From: Clostridium sp. CAG:221
Lineage (GTDB): Bacteria; Bacillota; Clostridia; Clostridiales; Clostridiaceae
Direction: 5' to 3'
DNA length: 64,000 nucleotides
Assembly: GCA_000435835.1 (NCBI GenBank)
Contig: FR883402.1
Span: 1 to 64,000 of the forward strand
The translations under genes were made by a program, and so were the position numbers. Every line of letters starts with the position of its first letter. Position 1 is the stretch's first letter. The notes beneath the pieces were generated by a model, which saw only the letters and a list, made by a program, of their open reading frames with translations, was not told where the DNA came from and searched no databases. Positions 51,018-59,897 of this stretch are shown here, piece after piece.

Positions 51018-52070
51018 CTAGTTAGTAAGTTCATCTAATAATTCCTTAACAGTAATAATTTTATCAACTTTATAGGCATTTTCTCCGCAGAAAACTAACC
51101 CATTATCAACATCTCCTTTTACAGAGTTAATAAGTGCTTGTGTTATACAGTAAGGAGTTGTAGCTGGATTACAACTAATTATACAGTTATAGCATTTTTT
51201 AGGCTTATATATTCCGGTGTTAATGTTGTTAATGAATTTGTTATTTAAAGCTCTACCAGGCATACCTACAGGGCTCTTAATAATTTTAATATCGTCTTTC
51301 TTTGCATTTATATATGCATTTTTAAAATTAATATGAGCATCACATTCTTCAGTGGCAACAAACCTTGTACCAATTTGAACACCTTGTGCACCAAGTTCTA
51401 AATATTTAATTATGTCTTTTTTATCATAAACGCCACCGCCTACAATAACAGGTATATCTTTTTTAAATATGTCTTCAAATTTTTTAATTTCAGCAATAAT
51501 ATTTTTAACATTTTCATCAAAGGATAATATTTCATTTTCTATCTTATCTGCCTTAAAACCTAAATGTCCACCGGCAAGAGGTCCTTCAATAACTACAGCA
51601 TCTGCACAAGCATTATAATGACTTTTCCAATATTTCAAAATTACATTAACTGCTTTAACAGAAGAAACAATTGGTATTAGTTTTATTGTACTTCCGCTAG
51701 CATATTTAGGAAGATTAAGAGGTAGACCAGCACCAGATATTATCAGATCTGCTCCAGCTTCTATGGAGGCTTTAACAAAATCTTCATAATGTTTTAGAGC
51801 AACCATTATATTAACACCAATTATTCCACCATTAGACAATTCCTTTGCTTTTTTAATATTTTTTTTAAGTCCTCTGATATTGGCTTCTAAGGTATTTGTG
51901 TGAAAATCACTCTCCATATATCCAGGATGAGCAGCAGAAATGACTCCAATGGCGCCATTTTTTGCAACTTCGCCTGCTAAATTGCAAAGGGAAACACCAA
52001 CACCCATACCTCCTTGGATGATTGGCAGCTTTGCTTCTATATTACCTATTACTAATTTTTCAAACTTCAT
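51018..52070 (-). CDS. nitronate monooxygenase / FabK-like flavoprotein
   Basis: A 350-residue FMN-dependent TIM-barrel protein of the 2-nitropropane dioxygenase family: PIIQGGMGVGVSL at the start, VIEGPLAGGHLG in the middle, GAQGVQIGTRFVATEEC, and a Cys-rich C-terminal segment (KKCYNCIISC ... PYCI) seen in the clostridial NMO subgroup but not in FabK. It is a paralogue of the FabK at 53.7 kb and transcribed divergently from fabH. Its promoter carries the same palindromic operator as the fab promoters, so it is probably in the same regulon. The ATG at 52070 has AAAGGAG 8-9 nt upstream. Confidence 0.83.
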   Translation of the reverse strand: MKFEKLVIGNIEAKLPIIQGGMGVGVSLCNLAGEVAKNGAIGVISAAHPGYMESDFHTNTLEANIRGLKKNIKKAKELSNGGIIGVNIMVALKHYEDFVKASIEAGADLIISGAGLPLNLPKYASGSTIKLIPIVSSVKAVNVILKYWKSHYNACADAVVIEGPLAGGHLGFKADKIENEILSFDENVKNIIAEIKKFEDIFKKDIPVIVGGGVYDKKDIIKYLELGAQGVQIGTRFVATEECDAHINFKNAYINAKKDDIKIIKSPVGMPGRALNNKFINNINTGIYKPKKCYNCIISCNPATTPYCITQALINSVKGDVDNGLVFCGENAYKVDKIITVKELLDELTN

Positions 52071-52103
52071 ATGAAATGACTCCTTTGTATTTACAATTAA
52101 TAA

Positions 52104-52116
52104 TTTGATAATCAAA
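52104..52116. promoter_or_regulatory. FabT-type operator of the NMO promoter
   Basis: Perfect palindrome TTTGATAATCAAA. It begins 9 nt downstream of the -10 box of the NMO promoter, thus over the transcription start. Confidence 0.72.
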
Positions 52117-52125
52117 ATATTATAT

Positions 52126-52154
52126 ATTATAATTGATATTTAAGAAATTTGCAA
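52126..52154 (-). promoter_or_regulatory. promoter of the NMO gene
   Basis: On the minus strand TTGCAA (52149-52154), a 17-nt spacer and TATAAT (52126-52131). Confidence 0.6.
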
Positions 52155-52176
52155 ATTAAGGCAAAAAGTTTAAATA

Positions 52177-52205
52177 TTGACAATTCATACAAAATATATT
52201 ACTAT
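52177..52205 (+). promoter_or_regulatory. distal fab promoter (P1)
   Basis: TTGACA (52177-52182), a 17-nt spacer and TACTAT (52200-52205). It is nearly identical in layout to P2, 95 nt downstream. Confidence 0.7.
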
Positions 52206-52213
52206 ACAGGTAG

Positions 52214-52226
52214 TTTGATAATCAAA
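52214..52226. promoter_or_regulatory. FabT-type operator of P1
   Basis: Perfect palindrome TTTGATAATCAAA, 8 nt after the P1 -10 box, at the expected transcription start. Confidence 0.74.
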
Positions 52227-52271
52227 ATATATTTAAAAATAATTTACAAAATAAAGGAAAAAATAAAAATA

Positions 52272-52300
52272 TTGACAAATATTCTTAAAAGTATTACTAT
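52272..52300 (+). promoter_or_regulatory. proximal fab promoter (P2)
   Basis: TTGACA (52272-52277), a 17-nt spacer and TACTAT (52295-52300), 159 nt before the fabH ATG. Confidence 0.72.
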
Positions 52301-52308
52301 ACAGTTAG

Positions 52309-52321
52309 TTTGGTAGTCAAA
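52309..52321. promoter_or_regulatory. degenerate FabT-type operator of P2
   Basis: TTTGGTAGTCAAA keeps the outer TTTG/CAAA arms but has lost the inner symmetry. It occupies the same position after the -10 box as the P1 operator and has the same flanks (TAG before, ATA after). Confidence 0.6.
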
Positions 52322-52409
52322 ATAAGTAATGAGAGTTATAAATAAATCTGTATTTGCTTGTTTAATAACTAAAAATTATTATAAGAGCTTATTTTTTCTT
52401 TATATTTAA

Positions 52410-52422
52410 TTTGATTATCAAA
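52410..52422. promoter_or_regulatory. FabT-type operator in the fabH leader
   Basis: Perfect palindrome TTTGATTATCAAA, 36 nt before the fabH ATG. It could act as a roadblock for P1 and P2 transcripts or belong to a third promoter just upstream. Confidence 0.68.
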
Positions 52423-52458
52423 AATTTTGAATTTAAAACTAAAATAAGGAGAATGTAA

Positions 52459-53439
52459 ATGCCAGGAGTAAGAATTGTAGGAATAGGTCATTATAGTCCT
52501 GATAATTGTATTAGTAATGATTATTTGGCATCAATTGTAGATACAAGTGATGAATGGATCGTTAAAAGAACAGGTATAAAGACTAGAAACCTTTCACAAG
52601 GTGAAGGTAGTAGCGAACTGGGAGCAAAAGCAGCATTAAATGCTCTAAAAAACTCAGGTTGCAGTCCAGAAGAAATTGACTTGATAATTGTTGCAACAAC
52701 AACACCAGATTCATTTACACCTTCATCAGCATGTAGGATACAAGGAATGCTTGGCTGTATAAATGCAGCAGCATTTGATATTAGTGCAGCATGTTCTGGA
52801 TTTCTATATTCATTAATAATTGCTAATAATTTTCTTAAGCAAGGTGAAAGAAAAAAGGCTTTATTAATTGGTACAGAAGTACTATCAAGAATTGTTGACT
52901 GGAGTGATAGAAATACTTGTATATTATTTGGTGATGGTGCAGGAGCAGCTGTTGTTGAATTTTCTGAGGAAGGTAATGGAATAATGGAAACTTGCTTCGG
53001 ATCTGATGGTTCTCTAGGGGATCAGTCTTTAAGGGCTGGAAGATTTAAAGTGGTTAATCCTATTTGTAAAGTAGACGATTCTGTAGAAAATAATTATATT
53101 TCTATGGATGGAAAGGCAATATTTAAATTTGCCGTTTCAATTATACCAAAAATTGTAGAAGAACTTTTAGAAAAATCTAACTTAGATATTTCTGATATTA
53201 AATATATAGTTCCACATCAAGCCAATATGAGAATAATAAAAGATTCTGCTAGAAGGCTTCATGTTGAAATGGACAAGTTCTTTATTAATTTGGACAAGTA
53301 TGGTAATACTTCAGCAGCAAGTATTCCTATAGCATTAAGTGAAATGAGTGACCAAGGTTTATTACAGCGAGGAGATAAAATTATTGTAGCAGGTTTTGGT
53401 GGAGGCCTTACATGGGGTGGAGCCTTAATCGAATGGTAA
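52459..53439 (+). CDS. fabH: beta-ketoacyl-ACP synthase III
   Basis: A 326-residue condensing enzyme that starts fatty acid synthesis from acyl-CoA and malonyl-ACP. The Cys-His-Asn triad is Cys112 (AACSGFLY), His253 (PHQANMRI) and Asn283 (GNTSAAS). AAGGAG lies 8 nt before the ATG. First gene of the eleven-gene fab-acc cluster, directly behind the operator array. Confidence 0.96.
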   Translation: MPGVRIVGIGHYSPDNCISNDYLASIVDTSDEWIVKRTGIKTRNLSQGEGSSELGAKAALNALKNSGCSPEEIDLIIVATTTPDSFTPSSACRIQGMLGCINAAAFDISAACSGFLYSLIIANNFLKQGERKKALLIGTEVLSRIVDWSDRNTCILFGDGAGAAVVEFSEEGNGIMETCFGSDGSLGDQSLRAGRFKVVNPICKVDDSVENNYISMDGKAIFKFAVSIIPKIVEELLEKSNLDISDIKYIVPHQANMRIIKDSARRLHVEMDKFFINLDKYGNTSAASIPIALSEMSDQGLLQRGDKIIVAGFGGGLTWGGALIEW

Positions 53440-53492
53440 AGTTAAATAAAAAAAATTTATTATAAAAATTAAAGATTATGGAGGATTATAAA

Positions 53493-53720
53493 ATGATATT
53501 TGAAAAGGTAAGAGAAATAGTAGCAGAACAATTAGGAATTAGTGAGGATGAAATAAAATTAGAAACTAACTTTGTAGATGATTTAGGAGCAGATTCATTA
53601 GATTTATTCCAAGTTGTAATGGAGTTAGAAGATGCTTTTGATGTAAAAGTTGAAGAAGTTGATGGATTAAAAACAGTAGCAGATGCTGTTAAATATATTG
53701 AAACTGCTACTCAAAAATAG
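53493..53720 (+). CDS. acpP: acyl carrier protein
   Basis: A 75-residue acidic carrier. The phosphopantetheine serine is Ser35 in DLGADSLD. I start at the ATG at 53493, behind GGAGG; the ATG at 53478 is part of that ribosome binding site. It lies between fabH and fabK, as in other clostridia. Confidence 0.96.
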   Translation: MIFEKVREIVAEQLGISEDEIKLETNFVDDLGADSLDLFQVVMELEDAFDVKVEEVDGLKTVADAVKYIETATQK

Positions 53721-53731
53721 GAGGAGTATTA

Positions 53732-54676
53732 ATGAGTAATGTAATATGTGAAATGTTAGGCATTAAATATCCTATTTTTCAAGGTGCAATGGCATGGGTA
53801 TCTGATAGTTCATTAGCTGCTGCAGTATCTAATGCAGGAGGTCTTGGAATTATAGCTGGAGCAAATGCTCCAGCTGAGCATATAAGAAATGAAATAAGAA
53901 AAACAAAAGAAATGACAGATAAACCTTTTGGAGTAAACATTATGCTTTTATCTGAAAATGCAGATGAACTAGCAAAGATGGTTATTGAAGAAGGAGTTAA
54001 AGTAATCACAACAGGTGCTGGAAATCCTGGAAAGTATATGGAAGCGTGGAAAGCAGCAGGAATAAAAGTCATTCCAGTGGTAGCTTCAGTTGCTCTTGCT
54101 AAAAGAATGGAAAGATCAGGTGCTGACGCAGTTATTGCTGAAGGTTGTGAATCTGGAGGGCACGTAGGTAAGCTAACTACTATGGCATTACTTCCTCAAG
54201 TTGTTGATGCAGTTAATATTCCTGTAATTGGTGCAGGAGGAATAGGAGATGGCAGAGGAATTGCAGCTGCCTTTATATTAGGAGCTTCAGGTGTACAAGT
54301 TGGAACTAGATTTTTAGTTGCTGAAGAATGTACTATTCATGAAAATTATAAGAATGCAGTTTTAAAGGCTAAAGATATAGATACTGTAGTTACTGGAAGA
54401 GTTACTGGACATCCAGTACAAGTATTAAAGAATAAATTGGCTAATGAGTTTTTAAAGCTAGAAAGACAAAATGCTGATATTGAAGAAATTGAAGCTTTAG
54501 GGAGAGGAGCTCTTGCTAAAGCTGTAAAAGAAGGAGATGCTGACTGGGGATCACTTATGTCAGGGCAAATTGCTGGAATGGTTAATAAGAAACAAACAGC
54601 TAGTGAAATAATTGAAGAAATGTTTGCTCAATATAATGAAATAATAAATGGTATTAGAAATGGAGAAAGCATATGA
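53732..54676 (+). CDS. fabK: enoyl-ACP reductase II (FMN-dependent)
   Basis: A 314-residue FabK that carries out the last reduction of each elongation cycle with NAD(P)H and FMN, in place of FabI. PIFQGAMAWVSD, AEGCESGGHVGKL and GASGVQVGTRFLVAEEC mark the flavin TIM barrel. The ATG follows AGGAG. The stop overlaps the fabD start (ATGA). FabK enzymes are typically insensitive to triclosan. Confidence 0.94.
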   Translation: MSNVICEMLGIKYPIFQGAMAWVSDSSLAAAVSNAGGLGIIAGANAPAEHIRNEIRKTKEMTDKPFGVNIMLLSENADELAKMVIEEGVKVITTGAGNPGKYMEAWKAAGIKVIPVVASVALAKRMERSGADAVIAEGCESGGHVGKLTTMALLPQVVDAVNIPVIGAGGIGDGRGIAAAFILGASGVQVGTRFLVAEECTIHENYKNAVLKAKDIDTVVTGRVTGHPVQVLKNKLANEFLKLERQNADIEEIEALGRGALAKAVKEGDADWGSLMSGQIAGMVNKKQTASEIIEEMFAQYNEIINGIRNGESI

Positions 54677-55614
54677 AGATAGGTTTTATTTTTTCAGGCC
54701 AAGGTTCTCAATACGTTGGAATGGGTAAAGAATTATATGAAAATTTTCAAAGTTTCAGATCTATATGCGAGAGAGCTAATGAAGCATTAGATTTTAATAT
54801 AACAAATTTAATGTTCCATGGGGAAAAAGAGCAATTAAATATTACGGAAAATACACAGCCAGCAATACTTACTATGTCTGCTGGGATTTTAAGTATATTA
54901 AAAGAGAAAGGTATAGAAGCAGAAGCTGTGGCTGGCTTAAGTCTAGGAGAGTATTCTGCTTTATATGCAAGTTCAGCAATAGATTTTGAAACATGTGTAA
55001 AGCTTGTTAAAAAAAGAGGGCATTATATGCAAGAGGCAGTTCCACTTGGTGTTGGAGGAATGGCTGCCATAATAGGATTAAGTGAAGAAAAATTAAAGGA
55101 ATGCCTTGTAGAGGCAAGAAAATATGGTGTAGTTGAAATTTCAAACTACAATACACCAAAGCAACTTGTTATTGGTGGAGAAGCAAAAGCTGTGGAAGTG
55201 GCAATAGAACTTTGTAAGGAAGCTGGAGCAAGAAGAGCAGTACCACTTAAAGTTTCTGGACCTTTCCATACACCGCTTTTAGAAGAAGCTTCTGTCAATT
55301 TAGCAAAGGAATTAAATAATATTGAGTTTCAAGATATGAAGATTCCAGTATTAACAAATGTAACAGCAGAGGTTATTGCTGATAGTAGTCAAATAAAAGA
55401 TTTATTAATCAAGCAAGTTAAATCTTCTGTTAAATGGACAGAGACTATTAGAAATATGATAGATATGGGTATAGATACTTTTATTGAAATAGGACCTTCT
55501 AGAACTTTAAGCGGATTTTTAAGAGATATTGATAGAAGTGTTACTACATTTAATGTAGAAGATATGAAATCTTTAAATAAAACTTTAGAAGGGATATTGA
55601 TAAAAAATGCTTAA
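54673..55614 (+). CDS. fabD: malonyl-CoA:ACP transacylase
   Basis: A 313-residue transferase that loads malonyl onto ACP. Nucleophile Ser90 in GLSLGEYSA, catalytic His199 in GPFHTP, N-terminal FSGQGSQYVGMG. It overlaps fabK by 4 nt and fabG by 8 nt, so its translation is coupled on both sides. Confidence 0.96.
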   Translation: MKIGFIFSGQGSQYVGMGKELYENFQSFRSICERANEALDFNITNLMFHGEKEQLNITENTQPAILTMSAGILSILKEKGIEAEAVAGLSLGEYSALYASSAIDFETCVKLVKKRGHYMQEAVPLGVGGMAAIIGLSEEKLKECLVEARKYGVVEISNYNTPKQLVIGGEAKAVEVAIELCKEAGARRAVPLKVSGPFHTPLLEEASVNLAKELNNIEFQDMKIPVLTNVTAEVIADSSQIKDLLIKQVKSSVKWTETIRNMIDMGIDTFIEIGPSRTLSGFLRDIDRSVTTFNVEDMKSLNKTLEGILIKNA

Positions 55615-56350
55615 AAATAAGAATGCAGTGGTTACAGGAGCTACCAGAGGAATAGGTAGAGAAATAGCTTTTACATTAGCAGAAAATGGTGCTAATGTAG
55701 CAATTAATTATAGAACATTAAATGAAGATGTTGAAAGATTAATAGAGGAATTAAAAAGCTACGGAACTAATATAGTGGCAGTAAAATGTGATATTTCTGA
55801 TGAAGAAGAAGTGAAAAATTTTATTGCAGAATCTAAAAAACAACTTGGTAGCATTGATATCTTAATTAATAATGCAGGAATAACTAAAGATGGACTTTTA
55901 ATGCGAATGAAAGAAAAAGACTTCAGTGATGTTTTAGATGTTAATTTAAAAGGAACATTCATCACTACTAGAGAAGCTGCTTCTATTATGATGAAGCAAA
56001 GGCATGGAAAGATCATTAATATTTCTTCAGTGGTTGGAGTTATAGGAAATGCTGGGCAATGTAACTATGCAGCTTCTAAAGCAGGGGTTATAGGTTTTTC
56101 TAAATCTGTAGCAAGAGAACTAGCATCAAGAAATATTACAGTAAATGTAGTAGCTCCAGGATTTATTAATACAGATATGACAGGGGTTTTACCTGAAAAG
56201 GTAAAAGAAAGCATGCTTCAAGGTATTCCTCTTAAAAGAATTGGTGAGCCAAAGGATATAGCTAATGCAGTGTTGTTTTTAGCATCAGATTTATCCAACT
56301 ATATTACAGGACAAGTCATAAATGTTGATGGCGGAATGGTTATGAACTAG
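55607..56350 (+). CDS. fabG: beta-ketoacyl-ACP reductase
   Basis: A 247-residue NADPH-dependent SDR: TGATRGIGRE (residues 10-19), NNAG, Tyr154 and Lys158 (YAASK) with the upstream Ser, and the C-terminal YITGQVINVDGGM of true FabG. Its context between fabD and fabF makes the role in fatty acid elongation secure, unlike the paralogue at 37.4 kb. Confidence 0.96.
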   Translation: MLKNKNAVVTGATRGIGREIAFTLAENGANVAINYRTLNEDVERLIEELKSYGTNIVAVKCDISDEEEVKNFIAESKKQLGSIDILINNAGITKDGLLMRMKEKDFSDVLDVNLKGTFITTREAASIMMKQRHGKIINISSVVGVIGNAGQCNYAASKAGVIGFSKSVARELASRNITVNVVAPGFINTDMTGVLPEKVKESMLQGIPLKRIGEPKDIANAVLFLASDLSNYITGQVINVDGGMVMN

Positions 56351-56362
56351 AGGAGGTATATT

Positions 56363-57604
56363 ATGAAAAGAAGAGTTGTAATTACAGGATTAGGAGCAAT
56401 AACACCAGTTGGAAATAATGTTAATGATTTTTGGAATTCCATTAAGGAAGGTAGAAATGGTATTGATGTAATAACACATTTTGATACATCTGATTTTAAA
56501 GTAAAGCTTGCTGCAGAAGTTAAAGACTTTAAGGCAGAAAACTATATGGATAGAAAGCAAGCTAAAAGAATGGATAGATTTTCTCAATTTGCTATAGCTG
56601 CAACAAAGGAAGCTTTATTAGATAGTAAGTTAGATTTAGAAAATTATGATAAAGAAAGAATATCTATAATTTTCGGTTCAGGAATAGGTGGAATTGAAAC
56701 AATTCAAAATCAAATAAGGATACTTGATACTAAGGGTCCAAATAGAATATCACCACTTACAATCCCAATGGCTATTTCTAACATAGCTGCTGGTAATATG
56801 GCTATTGAATTTGGAATTAAAGGAAGTTGTATAAGTCTTACAACAGCTTGTGCTACTTCATCACACTGTATAGGAGAAGCTTTTAGAAATATAAGAGATG
56901 GCTATTCAGATATTGTAATTTCAGGAGGAACTGAAGCTTCAGTAACAGAATTCTCAATTGGTGGATTCCAAGCGCTTACAGCATTAAGCAAGAGTGAAGA
57001 TAGAAATAGGGCATCTATACCATTTGATAAAGAAAGAAATGGTTTTGTAATGGGTGAAGGTGCTGGAGTAGTGATTTTAGAAGAACTTGAAAGTGCATTA
57101 AAAAGAGGAGCAAAAATATATGGAGAAGTAGTTGGTTATGGAACTACTTGTGATGCATATCATATGACATCACCAAGTAGTGATGGAGAAGGGGCAGCTA
57201 GATCAATGAAAAATGCAATTTTAGATGCAGAAATAAGCCCTGAACAAATAGGTTACATTAATGCTCACGGTACTTCTACTGAAATTAATGACAAGGTTGA
57301 AACACTAGCAATTAAGCAAGCTTTTGGTGATTCATATAAAGATGTAGCTGTAAGTTCAACAAAATCTATGACTGGACATTTATTAGGAGCAGCTGGTGCA
57401 ATTGAAGCAATCATCTCAGTTAAAGCAATTGATGATAACTTTATTCCAGCAACAATAAATTACCTTAATGCTGATGAAGCCTGTGATTTGAACCTAGTAA
57501 CAAATAATGGACAAGAGAAAGAAATTGAGTATTCAATGTCCAACTCTTTAGGATTTGGAGGTCATAATGCTACATTAATATTTAAGAAATGGAGGAATAA
57601 ATAA
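56363..57604 (+). CDS. fabF: beta-ketoacyl-ACP synthase II
   Basis: A 413-residue elongating condensing enzyme with the Cys-His-His triad Cys163 (TACATSSH), His302 (NAHGTSTEIND) and His339 (TGHLLGAAG). AGGAGG lies 6-7 nt upstream. Its stop codon shares one base with the accB start. Confidence 0.96.
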   Translation: MKRRVVITGLGAITPVGNNVNDFWNSIKEGRNGIDVITHFDTSDFKVKLAAEVKDFKAENYMDRKQAKRMDRFSQFAIAATKEALLDSKLDLENYDKERISIIFGSGIGGIETIQNQIRILDTKGPNRISPLTIPMAISNIAAGNMAIEFGIKGSCISLTTACATSSHCIGEAFRNIRDGYSDIVISGGTEASVTEFSIGGFQALTALSKSEDRNRASIPFDKERNGFVMGEGAGVVILEELESALKRGAKIYGEVVGYGTTCDAYHMTSPSSDGEGAARSMKNAILDAEISPEQIGYINAHGTSTEINDKVETLAIKQAFGDSYKDVAVSSTKSMTGHLLGAAGAIEAIISVKAIDDNFIPATINYLNADEACDLNLVTNNGQEKEIEYSMSNSLGFGGHNATLIFKKWRNK

Positions 57605-58107
57605 TGTTAGATTATGAACAAATTAAAGAGATAATTAATAAAATTGATGGATCTAGTTTAAGATTATTTGAATTGGAAGATAAGGATGTAAAACTTAAGT
57701 TAAGCAAAAATAGTGAGGGAAATAATTCTGTTAATAATGAAAGTAATTATGAAAGCAGGATTGCTCGTGAAGAAGTAGCTAGTACTGAAGCTGTAGCTTA
57801 TAGTGAACCAGAAGTAGAAAATAAAAAAGTAGAAGAAAAAGAAGAAGTTACTAATCTAGATGCTGATCTTAAGAGTATTAAATCACCTTTAGTAGGAACA
57901 TATTATTCATCGGCTACACCTAATGGTACTCCTTATGTAACGGTAGGAAGTAAGGTTAAAAAGGGAGATACTCTTTGTATAATAGAAGCAATGAAGGTAA
58001 TGAATGAAGTTACAAGCGAGCATGATGGTGAAGTGATGGCTGTTTTGAAGAAAGATGAAGATATCGTTGAGTATGGAATGGATTTATTTAAAATAAAGGA
58101 GATTTAA
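57604..58107 (+). CDS. accB: acetyl-CoA carboxylase biotin carboxyl carrier protein
   Basis: A 167-residue BCCP with an N-terminal helix region, a charged linker of about 50 residues rich in Glu, Val and Ala, and a C-terminal biotinyl domain. The biotin lysine is Lys131 in EAMKVMNE. It overlaps fabF by one base. Together with accC, accD and accA it completes acetyl-CoA carboxylase. Confidence 0.96.
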   Translation: MLDYEQIKEIINKIDGSSLRLFELEDKDVKLKLSKNSEGNNSVNNESNYESRIAREEVASTEAVAYSEPEVENKKVEEKEEVTNLDADLKSIKSPLVGTYYSSATPNGTPYVTVGSKVKKGDTLCIIEAMKVMNEVTSEHDGEVMAVLKKDEDIVEYGMDLFKIKEI

Positions 58108-58108
58108 T

Positions 58109-58525
58109 ATGAACGTAAAAGAAATAATGGAAATTATACCTCATAGATATCCCTTTTTATTATTAGATAGAGTGGAATCAATAGAAGGAAATAAAATTAT
58201 TGCAAAAAAAAATGTTACAATGAATGAATACTTTTTTCAAGGACATTATCCTAATGAACCAGTAATGCCAGGCGTACTTATTGTAGAAGCTATGGCACAA
58301 GCAGGGGCAGTGGCAATATTATCAAAAGATGAATTCCGAGGAAAGACTCCTTTCTTTGGTGGAATAAATAATGCTAAGTTTAGAAAAATGGTTAAACCAG
58401 GAGATACTTTAACTTTAGAAGTGGAACTTTTAAAAATTAGATCTATGGCTGGAATGGGCAAAGGAACAGCCTATGTTGATGGAAAGAAAGTAGCTGAAGC
58501 TGAGTTAACCTTTATTATAGGGTAA
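58109..58525 (+). CDS. fabZ: 3-hydroxyacyl-ACP dehydratase
   Basis: A 138-residue hot-dog-fold dehydratase. HRYPFLLLDRV at the N-terminus, catalytic His46 (GHYPNEPVMPG) and Glu60 (VEAMAQ). It sits between accB and accC, one nucleotide after accB. Confidence 0.96.
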   Translation: MNVKEIMEIIPHRYPFLLLDRVESIEGNKIIAKKNVTMNEYFFQGHYPNEPVMPGVLIVEAMAQAGAVAILSKDEFRGKTPFFGGINNAKFRKMVKPGDTLTLEVELLKIRSMAGMGKGTAYVDGKKVAEAELTFIIG

Positions 58526-58539
58526 AAAGAGGTGTTTAT

Positions 58540-59883
58540 ATGATTAGTAAGGTTTTAGTTGCAAATAGAGGTGAGATTGCCGTTAGGGTTATCAGAGCCT
58601 GCAAAGAGCTGGGAATTAAAACAGTAGCTATTTATTCTGATGCTGATAAAGAAGCTATGCACACACAATTAGCTGATGAAGCTATTTGTGTAGGTGCAGG
58701 AAAATCAAAAGACTCCTATTTAAATGAAATTAATATAATAAGTGCAGCAGTAACTACAAAATGCAATGCAATTCACCCAGGGTTTGGATTTTTGTCTGAA
58801 AATGCTGAATTTGCATCTATATGTGAAGAGTGTAATATTAAATTTATTGGTCCTAGCAGTGAAACAATGAGTATAATGGGTAATAAGTCTAGGGCCAGGG
58901 ATATTATGAAGAGTGCTGGTGTTCCTGTAGTACCAGGTAGTGATGGTGTAGTAGCCACATATGAAGATGCCATGGTGGAAGCTAGGAAAATTGGTTTTCC
59001 ACTTATGATAAAGGCCAGTGCTGGAGGCGGTGGAAAAGGTATTAGGCTTGTTCGTAAATTTGAAGAACTGGAAAATGCATATAATACTGCTAAAAGTGAA
59101 GCTAAAAATAATTTTAATGACGATTCTGTATATATGGAAAAGTTTATTGAAAATCCAAGACATATTGAATTTCAAATATTAGGAGATAGCTTTGGCAATG
59201 TGGTACATCTAGGCGAAAGAGATTGTTCAGTACAAAGAAGAAATCAAAAGGTTATTGAAGAAGCACCTTCATATATTTTAAGTGCTGAACTAAGAGAAAA
59301 GATGGGTGATGTTGCAGTTAGAGCAGCAAAGGCTGTAAATTATGTTAATGCAGGAACTATTGAATTCCTAGTTGATAAAAATAATGATTTTTATTTTATG
59401 GAAATGAACACTAGAATTCAAGTTGAACATCCTATAACTGAAATGATTACTAATGTAGATATAGTGAAAGAACAGCTTAAAATAGCATCAGGTGAAGAAA
59501 TGAAGCTTAATCAAGATATGATAAAGATCGATGGACATGCAATTGAATGTAGAATAAATGCAGAAAATCCAAGTAGAAATTTTGCACCATGTCCAGGAAA
59601 AATAAAGTTTCTAAATCTTCCAGGAGGTAATGGTATTAGAGTTGATACGGCAGTTTATCCAGGATATACTATACCACCATTATATGATTCAATGATTGCC
59701 AAGCTTATTGTTCATGGAAAGACTAGAGAAGAGGCCATAAGAAAAATGATTAGTGCCTTAGAAGAAGTGGTAATAGATGGAATAGATAGTAATGTTGATT
59801 TTCATATAAGCATATTGAATAATAAGAGATTTAGAGAGGGTTCGTTTGATACAAGCTTCATAAGTGAAGAATTTGGATTATAA
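58540..59883 (+). CDS. accC: acetyl-CoA carboxylase biotin carboxylase subunit
   Basis: A 447-residue ATP-grasp enzyme that carboxylates the biotin on AccB. KVLVANRGEIAVRVIRACKE at the start, the glycine-rich ATP loop ASAGGGGKGIRLV (residues about 159-171), and EMNTRIQVEHPITE near residue 288. The length is standard. The large minus-strand ORF over its 5' half is a shadow. Confidence 0.97.
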   Translation: MISKVLVANRGEIAVRVIRACKELGIKTVAIYSDADKEAMHTQLADEAICVGAGKSKDSYLNEINIISAAVTTKCNAIHPGFGFLSENAEFASICEECNIKFIGPSSETMSIMGNKSRARDIMKSAGVPVVPGSDGVVATYEDAMVEARKIGFPLMIKASAGGGGKGIRLVRKFEELENAYNTAKSEAKNNFNDDSVYMEKFIENPRHIEFQILGDSFGNVVHLGERDCSVQRRNQKVIEEAPSYILSAELREKMGDVAVRAAKAVNYVNAGTIEFLVDKNNDFYFMEMNTRIQVEHPITEMITNVDIVKEQLKIASGEEMKLNQDMIKIDGHAIECRINAENPSRNFAPCPGKIKFLNLPGGNGIRVDTAVYPGYTIPPLYDSMIAKLIVHGKTREEAIRKMISALEEVVIDGIDSNVDFHISILNNKRFREGSFDTSFISEEFGL

Positions 59884-59897
59884 AGTGAGGAATAAGA

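Noticed and set aside
58720..59175. 151-codon minus-strand ORF opposite accC
   Set aside because: It is antisense to the conserved AccC ATP-grasp region, has no ribosome binding site, and its product is low-complexity Phe/Ile/Tyr-rich: a shadow of the AT-rich sense codons.
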